From contig NZ_JAFBID010000059.1 of the NCBI RefSeq assembly GCF_016811235.1, positions 1-40,680 of the forward strand: a stretch of 40,680 bases of DNA, written 5' to 3'. The stretch is from Microvirga arabica. Lineage in GTDB: Bacteria > Pseudomonadota > Alphaproteobacteria > Rhizobiales > Beijerinckiaceae. Positions 16,373-23,919 of this stretch are shown here, one piece after another. The position numbers were made by a program, and so were the translations under genes. The first letter of the stretch is position 1; every line of letters starts with the position of its first letter. The notes beneath the pieces are model-generated. The model was not told the DNA's origin. It worked only from the letters and a program-made list of their open reading frames with translations, and ran no database searches.

Positions 16373-16383
16373 TGGTTCGACCG
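16373..16383. promoter_or_regulatory. Candidate FadR-family operator 1
   Basis: TGGT TCG ACCG matches the TGGTnnnACCA pattern typical of FadR-subfamily GntR regulators except for the last base. Its centre is exactly 20 bases from that of the next site, so both face the same side of the helix. Confidence 0.5.
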
Positions 16384-16392
16384 AAAATAGGA

Positions 16393-16403
16393 TGGTCAGA
16401 CAG
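16393..16403. promoter_or_regulatory. Candidate FadR-family operator 2
   Basis: TGGT CAG ACAG has a good left half and a weaker right half. It lies just inside the possible -35 element of the minus-strand operon promoter, where repressor binding would block transcription. Confidence 0.45.
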
Positions 16404-16511
16404 TCGTGAGCTGTCAAGGCCCATCGGTTCTAACATCTCAGCGTCGATGCTTCGGTTTTGCGGTTCGATTCAGGCGGATCTTTGGCGGCCGAGTCGCATG
16501 CTAATGGATTT

Positions 16512-16522
16512 TGGTCGGACCA
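16512..16522. promoter_or_regulatory. Candidate FadR-family operator 3 (perfect palindrome)
   Basis: TGGTC G GACCA is a perfect 11-base palindrome of the form bound by FadR-subfamily repressors. It lies 84 bases before the regulator start and is well placed for autoregulation. Confidence 0.6.
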
Positions 16523-16605
16523 TATGCTAGGCTCAGCTGCCTGCAGATTAGCTCTGGCGGAGGCTGAAGTTGCGCCAACTGCTGAATGTTACGCACGAGG
16601 GGACC

Positions 16606-17343
16606 ATGGACCATAGCGAGAGGCTGCATGGCCACGTCACGACAGGGGTAGGGACTCGACGGTCTGATGCGGTCGCAGCCGAACTGGTGCGGATGATCGA
16701 GACGGGCGGTCTCCAGGAAGGTGAGCGCCTTCCGGCCGAGCGCGATCTGATGCAGAGGTACGGCGTGAGTCGGGCGGCCGTTCGGGAGGCGATCGTATCG
16801 CTCGCCAACCGCGGGCTCGTTGAAACGCGCCTTGGGCACCGTCCCATCGTGCGTAAGCCCGATTACGAGATCGCCGTCGACAAGGTGGGCAATCTCGTCG
16901 GTCATCTCATGATTGACCGGAAGGGGGTCTGGAACCTCTTCGAGACCCGGATCTTCATGGAGACCGCGCTGGCGCGCTGGGCCGCCAAGCACGCGCGGCG
17001 TGACGACCTTGAAGAACTCAGAGCGGCGCTTGACGCCAATCGGGAGGCAATCGGAAATCCGGTGCTGTTCGATGAAACTGACGCTGCTTTTCACGCGGTG
17101 CTCTATCGAATTCCGGGCAATCCAATCTACCCGGCGATCCACAAGGCTTACGTGGATTGGTTGACTCAGCATTGGCGTTCGATGAAACGCGGTGCAGGCA
17201 TCGATCAGATGAACTGCGCCGGGCACGAGGCCGTTCTCGAAGCCATCGAGGCACGCGACCCGGACAACGCGGAGGAAGCCATGCGCCGTCATCTCGTGGC
17301 TGCATGGGAGTTCGTGCGATCAACCTTTCCGTCGGATAGCTGA
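16606..17343 (+). CDS. FadR-subfamily GntR transcriptional regulator
   Basis: 245 residues from the ATG at 16606, preceded by GAGG; a TTG twelve codons upstream is possible. The N-terminal winged helix-turn-helix reads GLQEGERLPAERDLMQRYG, then VSRAAVREAIVSLANRGL, the classic GntR signature. The C-terminal FCD domain is all-helical, with the metal/ligand-type His and Asp residues expected (DETDAAFHAVLYRI, HEAVLEAIEARD, AMRRHL). FCD regulators usually sense small organic acids or sugar acids and release DNA on binding. Divergent orientation to the sugar operon, with three matching operator-like sites between, makes it the likely local repressor. The inducer may be the aldonate or keto-deoxy acid intermediate. 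Confidence 0.92.
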   Translation: MDHSERLHGHVTTGVGTRRSDAVAAELVRMIETGGLQEGERLPAERDLMQRYGVSRAAVREAIVSLANRGLVETRLGHRPIVRKPDYEIAVDKVGNLVGHLMIDRKGVWNLFETRIFMETALARWAAKHARRDDLEELRAALDANREAIGNPVLFDETDAAFHAVLYRIPGNPIYPAIHKAYVDWLTQHWRSMKRGAGIDQMNCAGHEAVLEAIEARDPDNAEEAMRRHLVAAWEFVRSTFPSDS

Positions 17344-17448
17344 ACCGACCCTTGTTGCATCGGAGAACGGCTGCGATAGTTGCAGCGATGCGACGGTCAT
17401 CACGGCGTCACAGAAGCGTCGCTAGGGACCTGTCCAGGAGGAGAGACC

Positions 17449-18597
17449 ATGAACTATCTTGCACTGCTCGGATCCGTCACTGCCATTCTGCCTGCGATGA
17501 TCGGATCGTCCCTGGCTCAGGAAAAGACCCTGACGGGCGCGCCTACCATCGTGGTCGCCCATCGTGGCGCCAGCGGCTATCTGCCTGAACATACCCTCGA
17601 GGCTTACAAGATGGCCATCGACATGGGAGCGGATTACATCGAGCCCGATCTCGTCGTGACAAAGGATGGCGTGCTGATCGCCCGGCACGAGCCCATGCTG
17701 AGCGGCACGACAGATGTCGCGAACCGGCCCGAGTTCGCATCCCGCAAGACAACACGCAAGGTCGACGGTGTCGACACGACCGATTGGTTCGCGGGCGACT
17801 TCACCCTTGCCGAGATCAAGCAGCTTCGCGCCAAGCAGGCCATGTCCGACCGCGATCAGTCGAAGAACGGCCAGTTCCAGGTTCCGACCTTGCAGGAGGT
17901 GATCGACCTCGCCAAGAAGGAAGGCGCCGCAAGGGGGAAGCCCGTCGGCATCGCTCCGGAGACCAAACACTCGACCTTCCATACCGCCCTCGGGCTTCCG
18001 CTGGAAGACCGGCTGGTAACAGTCCTGAAGGAGGCCGGCTGGGCCGACGCATCCGCTCCGGTGGTCATCCAGAGCTTCGAGGTGGCGAACCTGAAATATC
18101 TGAACTCGCGAATCGACGTGAAGCTGGCGCAGCTGCTCGACGCGGAGGACGTGGATAAGGACGGCAACATCGTGCTCAACGCGCCCTATGCCCAGCCCTA
18201 TGATTTCGTCGTGGTCGGCGACAAGCGCACCTACACGGATCTGCTGACGAAGGAAGGCCTAGCCGAGGTCAAGTCCTACGCCGACATTCTGGCGCCGTGG
18301 AAGCCCTACATCCTCCCGACCAAGCAGGTTGACCAGAACAACGACGGCAAGGCGGACGATCTCAATGGTGACGGCAAGGCGGACGAGCAGGATCGTGTTC
18401 TCGCCGAACCGTCCAGCGTCGTGAAGGACGCCCATGCCGCGGGCCTCCAAGTCTTTACGTGGACCTTCCGCAATGAGCCCAAGCGCCTGGCCTCGACCTT
18501 TAAGGGTGATCCGGCGGCCGAGTACAAGGCGTTCTACGCTCTCGGCGTCGACGGCCTCTTCAGCGACTTCCCCGATACGGCCGTGAAGGCTCGCTGA
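17449..18597 (+). CDS. glpQ: Periplasmic glycerophosphodiester phosphodiesterase with EF-hand-like calcium loops
   Basis: 382 residues from an ATG with AGGAGGAG upstream. The signal peptide (LALLGSVTAILPAMIG) is cut probably after SLAQ. The GDPD catalytic core starts at HRGASGYLPEHT, with the Glu-x-Asp metal pair in YIEPDLVV and the second His in IARHEP, as in E. coli GlpQ. The C-terminus TWTFRNEP and GVDGLFSDFPDTA fits the family. It hydrolyses glycerophosphodiesters from lipids to glycerol-3-phosphate and an alcohol. Residues 295-315 add two overlapping 12-residue calcium loops of DxNxDGxxD type, which look like a tandem duplication. Length is close to GlpQ. The gene is alone and ends in a strong terminator. 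No Pho box was recognised. Confidence 0.92.
   Translation: MNYLALLGSVTAILPAMIGSSLAQEKTLTGAPTIVVAHRGASGYLPEHTLEAYKMAIDMGADYIEPDLVVTKDGVLIARHEPMLSGTTDVANRPEFASRKTTRKVDGVDTTDWFAGDFTLAEIKQLRAKQAMSDRDQSKNGQFQVPTLQEVIDLAKKEGAARGKPVGIAPETKHSTFHTALGLPLEDRLVTVLKEAGWADASAPVVIQSFEVANLKYLNSRIDVKLAQLLDAEDVDKDGNIVLNAPYAQPYDFVVVGDKRTYTDLLTKEGLAEVKSYADILAPWKPYILPTKQVDQNNDGKADDLNGDGKADEQDRVLAEPSSVVKDAHAAGLQVFTWTFRNEPKRLASTFKGDPAAEYKAFYALGVDGLFSDFPDTAVKAR
18343..18386 (+). repeat. Tandem direct repeat encoding the calcium loops of glpQ
   Basis: A 17-base sequence (GACGGCAAGGCGGACGA) occurs at 18343-18359 and again at 18370-18386, offset by 27 bases, or nine codons. It encodes the two DGKAD cores of the EF-hand-like loops and suggests that the second loop arose by internal duplication. 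Confidence 0.85.
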
Positions 18598-18616
18598 TCG
18601 TCAGGATCTTCTGACA

Positions 18617-18645
18617 AGCCCGGCATCGCAGGGTGCCGGGTTTTT
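18617..18645 (+). terminator. Rho-independent terminator of glpQ
   Basis: CCCGGCA (18619-18625) pairs with TGCCGGG (18634-18640) and is followed by five T residues, 20-50 bases after the glpQ stop codon. Confidence 0.9.
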
Positions 18646-18659
18646 GCATGTTCAGCACC

Positions 18660-19118
18660 TTACTGGCACACGTCCACCCATTCGGCGCTGACAAGATCGG
18701 CCATGCGCTGCGGATCGATGCGCACGGCCGTATGGATCGAGCCCGCAGCAGGGACGACCTCCTGGAATGCTTTCAGCGAGATGTCGCAATAGACGGGTAG
18801 GGGCGTTGCCAGGCCGAAGGGGCAGACACCACCAACGGGATGGCCGGTCAGCGCATGGACCTGCTCCGCATCCAGCATCGACGCCTTGCCGCCGAACGTC
18901 GCCTTCACCTTCTTGTTGTCCAGCCGCGCAGTGCCGCTCGTGACTATGAGGAAGCTTTTCTCGCCGACGCGCAGGGACAGGGTCTTGGCGATTTTCTCCG
19001 GGTCTACGCCATGAGCCTCCGCCGCCTGCGCAACGGTGGCGGTGCTCGATTCCATTTCGATGATCTCTAGATCCGGTGCATTCTGGGCGAGAAATGCGCG
19101 AACGGATTCAAGGCTCAT
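18660..19118 (-). CDS. ybaK: YbaK/EbsC-family aminoacyl-tRNA deacylase
   Basis: 152 residues from the ATG at 19118 (MSLESVRAFL); an upstream in-frame start would add 14 unlikely residues. The single-domain YbaK/ProX fold is recognised from KIAKTLSLRVGEK with the catalytic-site Lys, ARLDNKKVKATFG and the conserved GHPVGGVCPFGL motif near the C-terminal third. Such free-standing editing enzymes hydrolyse mischarged Cys- or Ala-tRNAPro in the cytoplasm. It is convergent with glpQ and separate from the SDR gene upstream on the same strand (about 120 bases apart), so it is probably monocistronic. The exact editing specificity is not readable. Confidence 0.9.
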   Translation of the reverse strand: MSLESVRAFLAQNAPDLEIIEMESSTATVAQAAEAHGVDPEKIAKTLSLRVGEKSFLIVTSGTARLDNKKVKATFGGKASMLDAEQVHALTGHPVGGVCPFGLATPLPVYCDISLKAFQEVVPAAGSIHTAVRIDPQRMADLVSAEWVDVCQ

Positions 19119-19240
19119 GGCCAGTGGACTCCCTTCTGAATGGCGGAGATGTGAGGGCACGTCTCAACAACGGGCGCCCCACACAGGTGTGAGAACGGTC
19201 CGCATGATAGCCGCCACCCTGCCGCGGGTGCAAACCGCTC

Positions 19241-20095
19241 CTAGCGCTCGCCCTCTGGATAGTCCGCGCCACGGCTCGTTTCGGCCCAGGCTTCGATCTC
19301 GGCCAGGGTTTCCTTCAGCTTGTTCCGAACGCCTTCAAGGGCGATGGAGCCCAGGACCAGATGCTTAGGCGGGTTCTCAGACTCGACCGCCTTTACGATG
19401 GCCTCTACGGCGCGCACCGGATCGCCCGGCTGCTTGCCACTGTAGCTGGCGGTAGCCTCAAGCCGGGCTCCGACGGTATTCTGGTAATCGGCAATCATTG
19501 GACGCCGCTGCTGCAGGGATCGACCGGCCCAGTCGGTTCGGAATGGACCAGGCTCGACGCAGGTCACCTTGATGCCGAGCGGCGCCACCTCCCTTGAGAG
19601 CGAGTCGGACAGACCCTCCACCGCGTGCTTGGTCGCCGCGTAGTAACCGGATCCCTCGAAGCCGATGAAGCCTGCCTGGGACGAAATGTTGACGATGTGC
19701 CCACGACGGCGGGCCCGCATGCCGGGCAGCACGGCGCGGGTCATTGCGGCCAAGCCGAACACATTGGTGTCGAACTGGGCACGGATTTCGGCTTCGTCGC
19801 CTTCCTCGATGGAGGATTGGTAGCCATAGCCGGCATTGTTCACCAGCACATCGATGGAGCCGAAGCGGTCCTCGGCCGCTTTCACGGCCGCAGCGATCTG
19901 ATCGGGCTTGTTGACGTCGAGCGACAGAGCGAGCGCGCTATCCTCATGTCTCTGGGTCAAATCCTGCACCCTGCCGACGTCGCGGGCCGTGACGACTGCG
20001 CGCCAACCCCGGCGCAATACGATCTGAGCGAGCTCCCGCCCGAATCCGGTGGAGCAACCTGTGATGAACCAGACGGGATTGTCGTTCAGTGGCAT
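19241..20095 (-). CDS. Short-chain dehydrogenase/reductase
   Basis: 284 residues from the ATG at 20095, with AGAGGAG eight bases upstream; the longer frame begins in non-coding-like sequence. It is a classical SDR: cofactor motif TGCSTGFGRELA, NNAGYGY, the catalytic Ser in NISSQAG and YAATK. The TGCSTGFG form and the EPGPFRTDWAGRS segment are typical of a large uncharacterised SDR group. The C-terminal extension (AVESENPPKHLVLGS) supports that. The substrate is unknown. It lies 95 bases after the isoaspartyl peptidase gene on the same strand and has its own good ribosome binding site, so it may or may not belong to the peptide operon. Confidence 0.9.
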   Translation of the reverse strand: MPLNDNPVWFITGCSTGFGRELAQIVLRRGWRAVVTARDVGRVQDLTQRHEDSALALSLDVNKPDQIAAAVKAAEDRFGSIDVLVNNAGYGYQSSIEEGDEAEIRAQFDTNVFGLAAMTRAVLPGMRARRRGHIVNISSQAGFIGFEGSGYYAATKHAVEGLSDSLSREVAPLGIKVTCVEPGPFRTDWAGRSLQQRRPMIADYQNTVGARLEATASYSGKQPGDPVRAVEAIVKAVESENPPKHLVLGSIALEGVRNKLKETLAEIEAWAETSRGADYPEGER

Positions 20096-20190
20096 GCGAG
20101 ATCTCCTCTGCTCGGACAGATGCGGCAAGGGCATATAGGGCCGGATCATTGAGGGTGAACCGGCTCCTTAAACACGATTTTCCAGCGAAG

Positions 20191-21165
20191 CTAAGCCTTC
20201 TGAAAGTCGACGAGAGGCTCGTCATAGATCCCCGTGAGGAGCCTGCGGTCTCCTCTGACGACACCGCGATACATTCCCGAACAGTTGAAGGGCAGGGACA
20301 CGTTGCCGGCGCGGTCCACGGCAATGATGCCGCCCGAGCCGCCTGCCGGAGCGAGCATGTCGATCACGACCGCACGCGATGCCTCGTCCAGGCTCTGGCC
20401 GGCATAGCGCATGCGGGAGGCGATCTCGTGCGCCGCCGCATAGCGGATGAAGATCTCTCCATGTCCCGTCGCCGACACGGCGCAGGTCTCGTTGTCCGCC
20501 CATGTTCCCGCGCCGATGACGGGGCTGTCGCCAACCCGCCCTGGGGATTTCGCCGTCATGCCGCCCGTGGAGGTGGCCGCCGCGAGATTGCCGTGCCGGT
20601 CGCAGGCCACCGCCCCGACCGTGCCGTGCTTGCGCGACTCGTCTTGATCGTCCGCCCCGCTCTGGCGCATCGCAAGCGTCTCCTGCAGGGCCCGCCAGCG
20701 CTGTTCCGTGTAGAAGTAGGAAGTCTCTTCGAAGGCCAGGCCCTGTCGGCGGCAGAATTCCATGGCGCTTTCGCCGATGAGCAGCACGTGGCCGGAATGC
20801 TCCATCACGGCCCGGGCGGCGAGAACCGGATTGCGCGGTCCGCAGATGCCGGCAACGGCTCCCGCGGAGCGGTCGCGCCCGTCCATGACGGCCGCGTCCA
20901 TTTCCTGCTTGCCGGCCGAGGTGTAGACGGCGCCACGTCCGGCATTGAACAGCGGCTCGTCTTCGAGAGCCATCACGGCGGCGGTGGCAGCATCAAGCGC
21001 GCTGCCCCCGTCGGCGAGAACGGCGCGTCCCGCCTCGAGGGCGCGGCGCAGACCGGCGTGGTAGGCGGCCTCCCGTTCCGGGGTCATTTTGCTGCGTAGG
21101 ATCGTTCCTGCGCCGCCGTGGATGGCGAGCGCGAAGTCGTTGCCGGATGTGGTGCTGCTGGTCAT
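20191..21165 (-). CDS. iaaA: Isoaspartyl peptidase / plant-type L-asparaginase
   Basis: 324 residues of the N-terminal-nucleophile asparaginase-2 family. It opens with FALAIHGGAGTI, and the autocleavage site Gly181-Thr182 lies in KHGTVGAVACD. Thr182 becomes the new N-terminal nucleophile of the beta chain. NAGRGAVYT, TSTGGMTAKSPGRVGDSP and SATGHGEIFIRY complete the active-site loops. The family removes beta-linked aspartyl residues from isoaspartyl dipeptides and hydrolyses asparagine. Its ATG overlaps the stop of the P1-peptidase gene (ATGA), so it is translationally coupled to a second self-processing hydrolase. In E. coli iaaA is the first gene of the gsi peptide-importer operon, and here too it lies beside a family-5 ABC importer. 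No signal peptide. Confidence 0.92.
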   Translation of the reverse strand: MTSSTTSGNDFALAIHGGAGTILRSKMTPEREAAYHAGLRRALEAGRAVLADGGSALDAATAAVMALEDEPLFNAGRGAVYTSAGKQEMDAAVMDGRDRSAGAVAGICGPRNPVLAARAVMEHSGHVLLIGESAMEFCRRQGLAFEETSYFYTEQRWRALQETLAMRQSGADDQDESRKHGTVGAVACDRHGNLAAATSTGGMTAKSPGRVGDSPVIGAGTWADNETCAVSATGHGEIFIRYAAAHEIASRMRYAGQSLDEASRAVVIDMLAPAGGSGGIIAVDRAGNVSLPFNCSGMYRGVVRGDRRLLTGIYDEPLVDFQKA

Positions 21166-22220
21166 GAGGTCACGGGTCCGATGAGAGAAAGTGTATCGGT
21201 CAGCGCGGGCCGGTAGTGTCCCGAGCGGCCGGTCATGGTGCCGGCGGCGACGAGCGCATCGAGTACGGCCTCCTGGGTAGAATCGGCCATGGCCTCGAAG
21301 AGCAGATCGATGCGATCCTCGTTAAGGATGCGGATATCGACCAGGGCCGCCTTCTCATCATGCGAGAGAACATTGGCGGTGGTGAAGCCGAGCGCGATGT
21401 CGCCGCTGCCATGACCCCAAAAGGTCCCGAGGCGCGCCAGCCCAACACCGGAGCGGCGGATGACGCGCTTGAGCTGCCGGTCGCTCAGCGGAATATCCGT
21501 GGCCGCGATGATGATGATCGAGCCCTTCTCCGTGGCGGGTCTCTCCCTCTCAGCCTCGGGAGGTGCGACGACTCTGCCGCCAGGAAGGCGCAGATCGCCG
21601 GCTCGTCCAAAATTGGAGAGAACGAGTACCCCGAGGTGAAAACTCTGGCCGTCGAGATCGAGGCGCCGGGACGATGTGCCGATGCCACCCTTGAAGCCGA
21701 AGGTGCTCATGCCACAGCCGGCACCCACGGAGCCGACATCGAAACGGGAGGAGGCGTTCGCCAGAGCAGCGCGCGCATCCCCCTCGGTGACGGCGAGCGT
21801 CTGAATGTCGTTGAGATAGCCGTCGTTACACTCGAACACGACCGGATTTACCGTGGCGGTCTCCCGGCCGATATCCGAGTTGTGCTCAATCGCATGGCGC
21901 ACCAGGGCTGTGCAGCAGGTGCCGACCGTGAGGGTGTTGGTCAGAAGGATGGGAGTCTCGATCGTGCCCAACTCCTCTACCTGCATGAGGCCGGCGCTCT
22001 TTCCAAACCCGTTCAGCACATGAACGGCCGCCATCGGCTTCTCGCGATAGAGGTTGCCGCCATGGGGAACGACGGCCGTCACACCAGTGCGGATCTCCCC
22101 ATGCACGAGAGTGCGATGGCCGACACGAACACCCGGCACGTCCGCAATGCTGTTCAACTCGCCTGTCGGCAGGGTACCGCAGGCCAAGCCGGCATCGCGG
22201 GCGCGGGCAGTGTGTTGCAT
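21162..22220 (-). CDS. P1-family (DmpA-type) aminopeptidase
   Basis: 352 residues from the ATG at 22220, which shares a base with the preceding stop (TGATG). The frame matches the DmpA/BapA family of self-cleaving aminopeptidases. These are made as one chain that breaks at a Gly-Ser bond to free a serine nucleophile, here predicted at Gly233-Ser234 in KGSIIIIAATDIPL. Family landmarks are LNSIADVPGVRVGH at the N-terminus, NDGYLNDIQ in the middle and GLARLGTFWGHGSGDIALGF after the nucleophile. Members hydrolyse D- or L-amino-acyl amides, and some specifically beta-peptides and carnosine-like dipeptides. Its place between a deacetylase-like enzyme and an isoaspartyl peptidase fits a role on beta-linked peptides. 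No export signal. Confidence 0.9.
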   Translation of the reverse strand: MQHTARARDAGLACGTLPTGELNSIADVPGVRVGHRTLVHGEIRTGVTAVVPHGGNLYREKPMAAVHVLNGFGKSAGLMQVEELGTIETPILLTNTLTVGTCCTALVRHAIEHNSDIGRETATVNPVVFECNDGYLNDIQTLAVTEGDARAALANASSRFDVGSVGAGCGMSTFGFKGGIGTSSRRLDLDGQSFHLGVLVLSNFGRAGDLRLPGGRVVAPPEAERERPATEKGSIIIIAATDIPLSDRQLKRVIRRSGVGLARLGTFWGHGSGDIALGFTTANVLSHDEKAALVDIRILNEDRIDLLFEAMADSTQEAVLDALVAAGTMTGRSGHYRPALTDTLSLIGPVTS

Positions 22221-23116
22221 CAGAGGCCTTGCTCCTTCACGAAAGCAGCAATTTCCGCATGGGTTGCCACCCAAACGTCGGAGCGTCGGGTGACTTCCTC
22301 CAGGAGCTTTTCCAGAATCCAGATGCGCGAGCGGTAGCCGGTCACATGGGGGTGCATGGTGAGAAGAAAGAGACCGCCTTCCTCATAGGCCCGCTCGAAC
22401 TCTCGGAAGAAGATATCGTAGACGGCAGTCGGCGGGGTATGCGGGCGAAGGCCGTTGAAGCGGTGCATGTTGAAATAGACCGCGTCGTCCCGAATCCATT
22501 CGACGGGCAGCTCCACGATGCCGGTAGGCTCGCCCTGCTCGAGCAACTCGTAAGGGTCATCGTCGGCCATGAGGGATGAATCGTAGAGGAGGCCGAGCTC
22601 GCGCTCAATTCGCAACGTGCTCGGGCTGAAATCCCAGGAAGGAGTGCGCAAGCCGACCGGACGCACACCCGTGATCCGCTCCAGGGTGTCCGTTGCGCGG
22701 AACATCAGGTCCCGTTCGATCTCGTACGGCAGCTGGCTGTTGAGTTCATGGATCCAACCGTGAATGCCAATCTCGTGACCCTCTGCCACGACTCGCCGCT
22801 GCTCGTCCTCATAAAGCAGCGCGGCGACGGCCGGGACGAAAAACGTTGCCTTGGCATCATACTTGGCGAGAGCGCTCAGGATGCGCGGCACGCCTTGGCG
22901 GTTGCCATATTGGCCCTGGGACATGCGACCGATGGATTTTCCGCCATCACGCAACTCATTCGTCTCATGGTCGGAGTCAAACGAGAGAGCGACTGCGCAG
23001 CGGGCGCCGTTCTTCCATCGGGTAGGCTTCAACGAGCGGCCGGCGCGCACATAGTCCACCTTGTTGCGCCAGGTTTGCTCATCCCACGCCCAGGGCTGGC
23101 TGCTCATGTCGTCCAT
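22220..23116 (-). CDS. Polysaccharide-deacetylase-superfamily amidase, PuuE-like
   Basis: 298 residues from the ATG at 23116, chosen over a second ATG three codons on; upstream frame is not gene-like. The metal-site pattern of the NodB-type fold is present: SFDSDHETN near the N-terminus, GHEIGIHGWIHE with the His-x4-His motif in the middle, RTPSWDFS, and LTMHPHVTGYRSR near the end. The YGNRQGVPRILSALAKY segment is typical of the PuuE/HpPgdA-like branch. Members of that branch are intracellular and act on cyclic amides (allantoin-like, cyclic imides) or peptidoglycan rather than exported polysaccharide. No signal peptide is visible, which supports a cytoplasmic amide or imide hydrolase here. 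The stop overlaps the start of the P1-peptidase gene. Confidence 0.87.
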   Translation of the reverse strand: MDDMSSQPWAWDEQTWRNKVDYVRAGRSLKPTRWKNGARCAVALSFDSDHETNELRDGGKSIGRMSQGQYGNRQGVPRILSALAKYDAKATFFVPAVAALLYEDEQRRVVAEGHEIGIHGWIHELNSQLPYEIERDLMFRATDTLERITGVRPVGLRTPSWDFSPSTLRIERELGLLYDSSLMADDDPYELLEQGEPTGIVELPVEWIRDDAVYFNMHRFNGLRPHTPPTAVYDIFFREFERAYEEGGLFLLTMHPHVTGYRSRIWILEKLLEEVTRRSDVWVATHAEIAAFVKEQGL

Positions 23117-23163
23117 GGTGCTCTCGATTCCTTGTCTGACGTAATCTAAGTGTCGGCGATAAT

Positions 23164-23919
23164 TCAGGAGCGTCCGCCATCGACAGAGATGATCTGCCCC
23201 GAGACCCAGGCGGCTGCGTCGGAGGCCAGGAACATCACGGCGTTGGCAATATCCTGCGGATAGCCCAAGCGGCGCGTGTGAATGCTCTCCACCAAGCGCG
23301 CCTGACCCTCCGGGCCATAGCTCTCCCACTGGCGCTGCGTGGCAGGGTTCGAGAGCACGAAACCGGGCGCCACGCTGTTCACAGTGATGCCGAAGGGGCC
23401 GAGTTCGAAGCTAAGCTGCTTTGTCAGCCCGACGAGCGCATGCTTGGATGCCGTATAGGCCTGAATGCCGGTGAGGCTCGGGCGCAGCCCGGCGCCGGAC
23501 GAGATGTTGACGATGCGCCCGAACTGCCCGCGCTTCATATGCGGAGCTGCAGCCTGCGAGCACCAGAAGGCGCCATGCACATTAGCCTCGAACAAAACCA
23601 GCCAATCCTGCTCGCTCACTTCCTCAATAGGCCTTGCCACCTGGCCTCGGACGCCTCCAGCGCAGTTGACGAGAATATCGATTCCGCCAAGCATCTCCGC
23701 CATGTCGGCGAAGACGCTGGCGACAGCGGCGCGATCCGCAAGGTCGAGGGTGCGGGTTGCTTTGGCGCCGGACTCGGCAGCTACGCGCAGACCTGCCTCG
23801 TTAAGATCGAGGGCCCATACATGGGCGCCCTCAGCCGCAAGGGACTGGACGATGCTGCGCCCGATGCCCTGTGCGGCACCGGTGACGGCAACACGGCGGT
23901 TCGTGAAGTCGAGTTTCAT
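23164..23919 (-). CDS. Short-chain dehydrogenase/reductase (FabG-like)
   Basis: 251 residues of classical SDR type: TGAAQGIGRSI for the cofactor, NCAGGVRGQ, catalytic Ser in NISSGAG, YTASKHA, and a complete C-terminus AAWVSGQIISVDGG. The acidic residue after the second strand (ALDLNEAG) suggests NAD rather than NADP. The ATG overlaps the stop of the ketopantoate-reductase-like gene (ATGA), so it is coupled within the peptide operon. It probably oxidises or reduces a hydroxy/keto intermediate that follows amide cleavage; the substrate is unknown. Confidence 0.92.
   Translation of the reverse strand: MKLDFTNRRVAVTGAAQGIGRSIVQSLAAEGAHVWALDLNEAGLRVAAESGAKATRTLDLADRAAVASVFADMAEMLGGIDILVNCAGGVRGQVARPIEEVSEQDWLVLFEANVHGAFWCSQAAAPHMKRGQFGRIVNISSGAGLRPSLTGIQAYTASKHALVGLTKQLSFELGPFGITVNSVAPGFVLSNPATQRQWESYGPEGQARLVESIHTRRLGYPQDIANAVMFLASDAAAWVSGQIISVDGGRS

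Larger units (their letters stand above)
16232..16605. promoter_or_regulatory. Divergent control region of the sugar operon and its FadR-type regulator
   Basis: This 374-base gap has no gene. It separates the minus-strand sugar operon from the plus-strand regulator and so must hold both promoters. A TTGACA hexamer on the minus strand (16417-16412) is a possible -35 element for the operon, but no convincing -10 is placed 17 bases away. Three TGGTnnnAC-type elements are listed separately. AATGTCA also occurs twice close together at 16340-16356. Confidence 0.6.

Noticed and set aside
16387..16417. Full sigma-70 promoter for the sugar operon
   Set aside because: TTGACA is present on the minus strand, but no good -10 hexamer occurs at 16-18 bases spacing, so only the control region is annotated.
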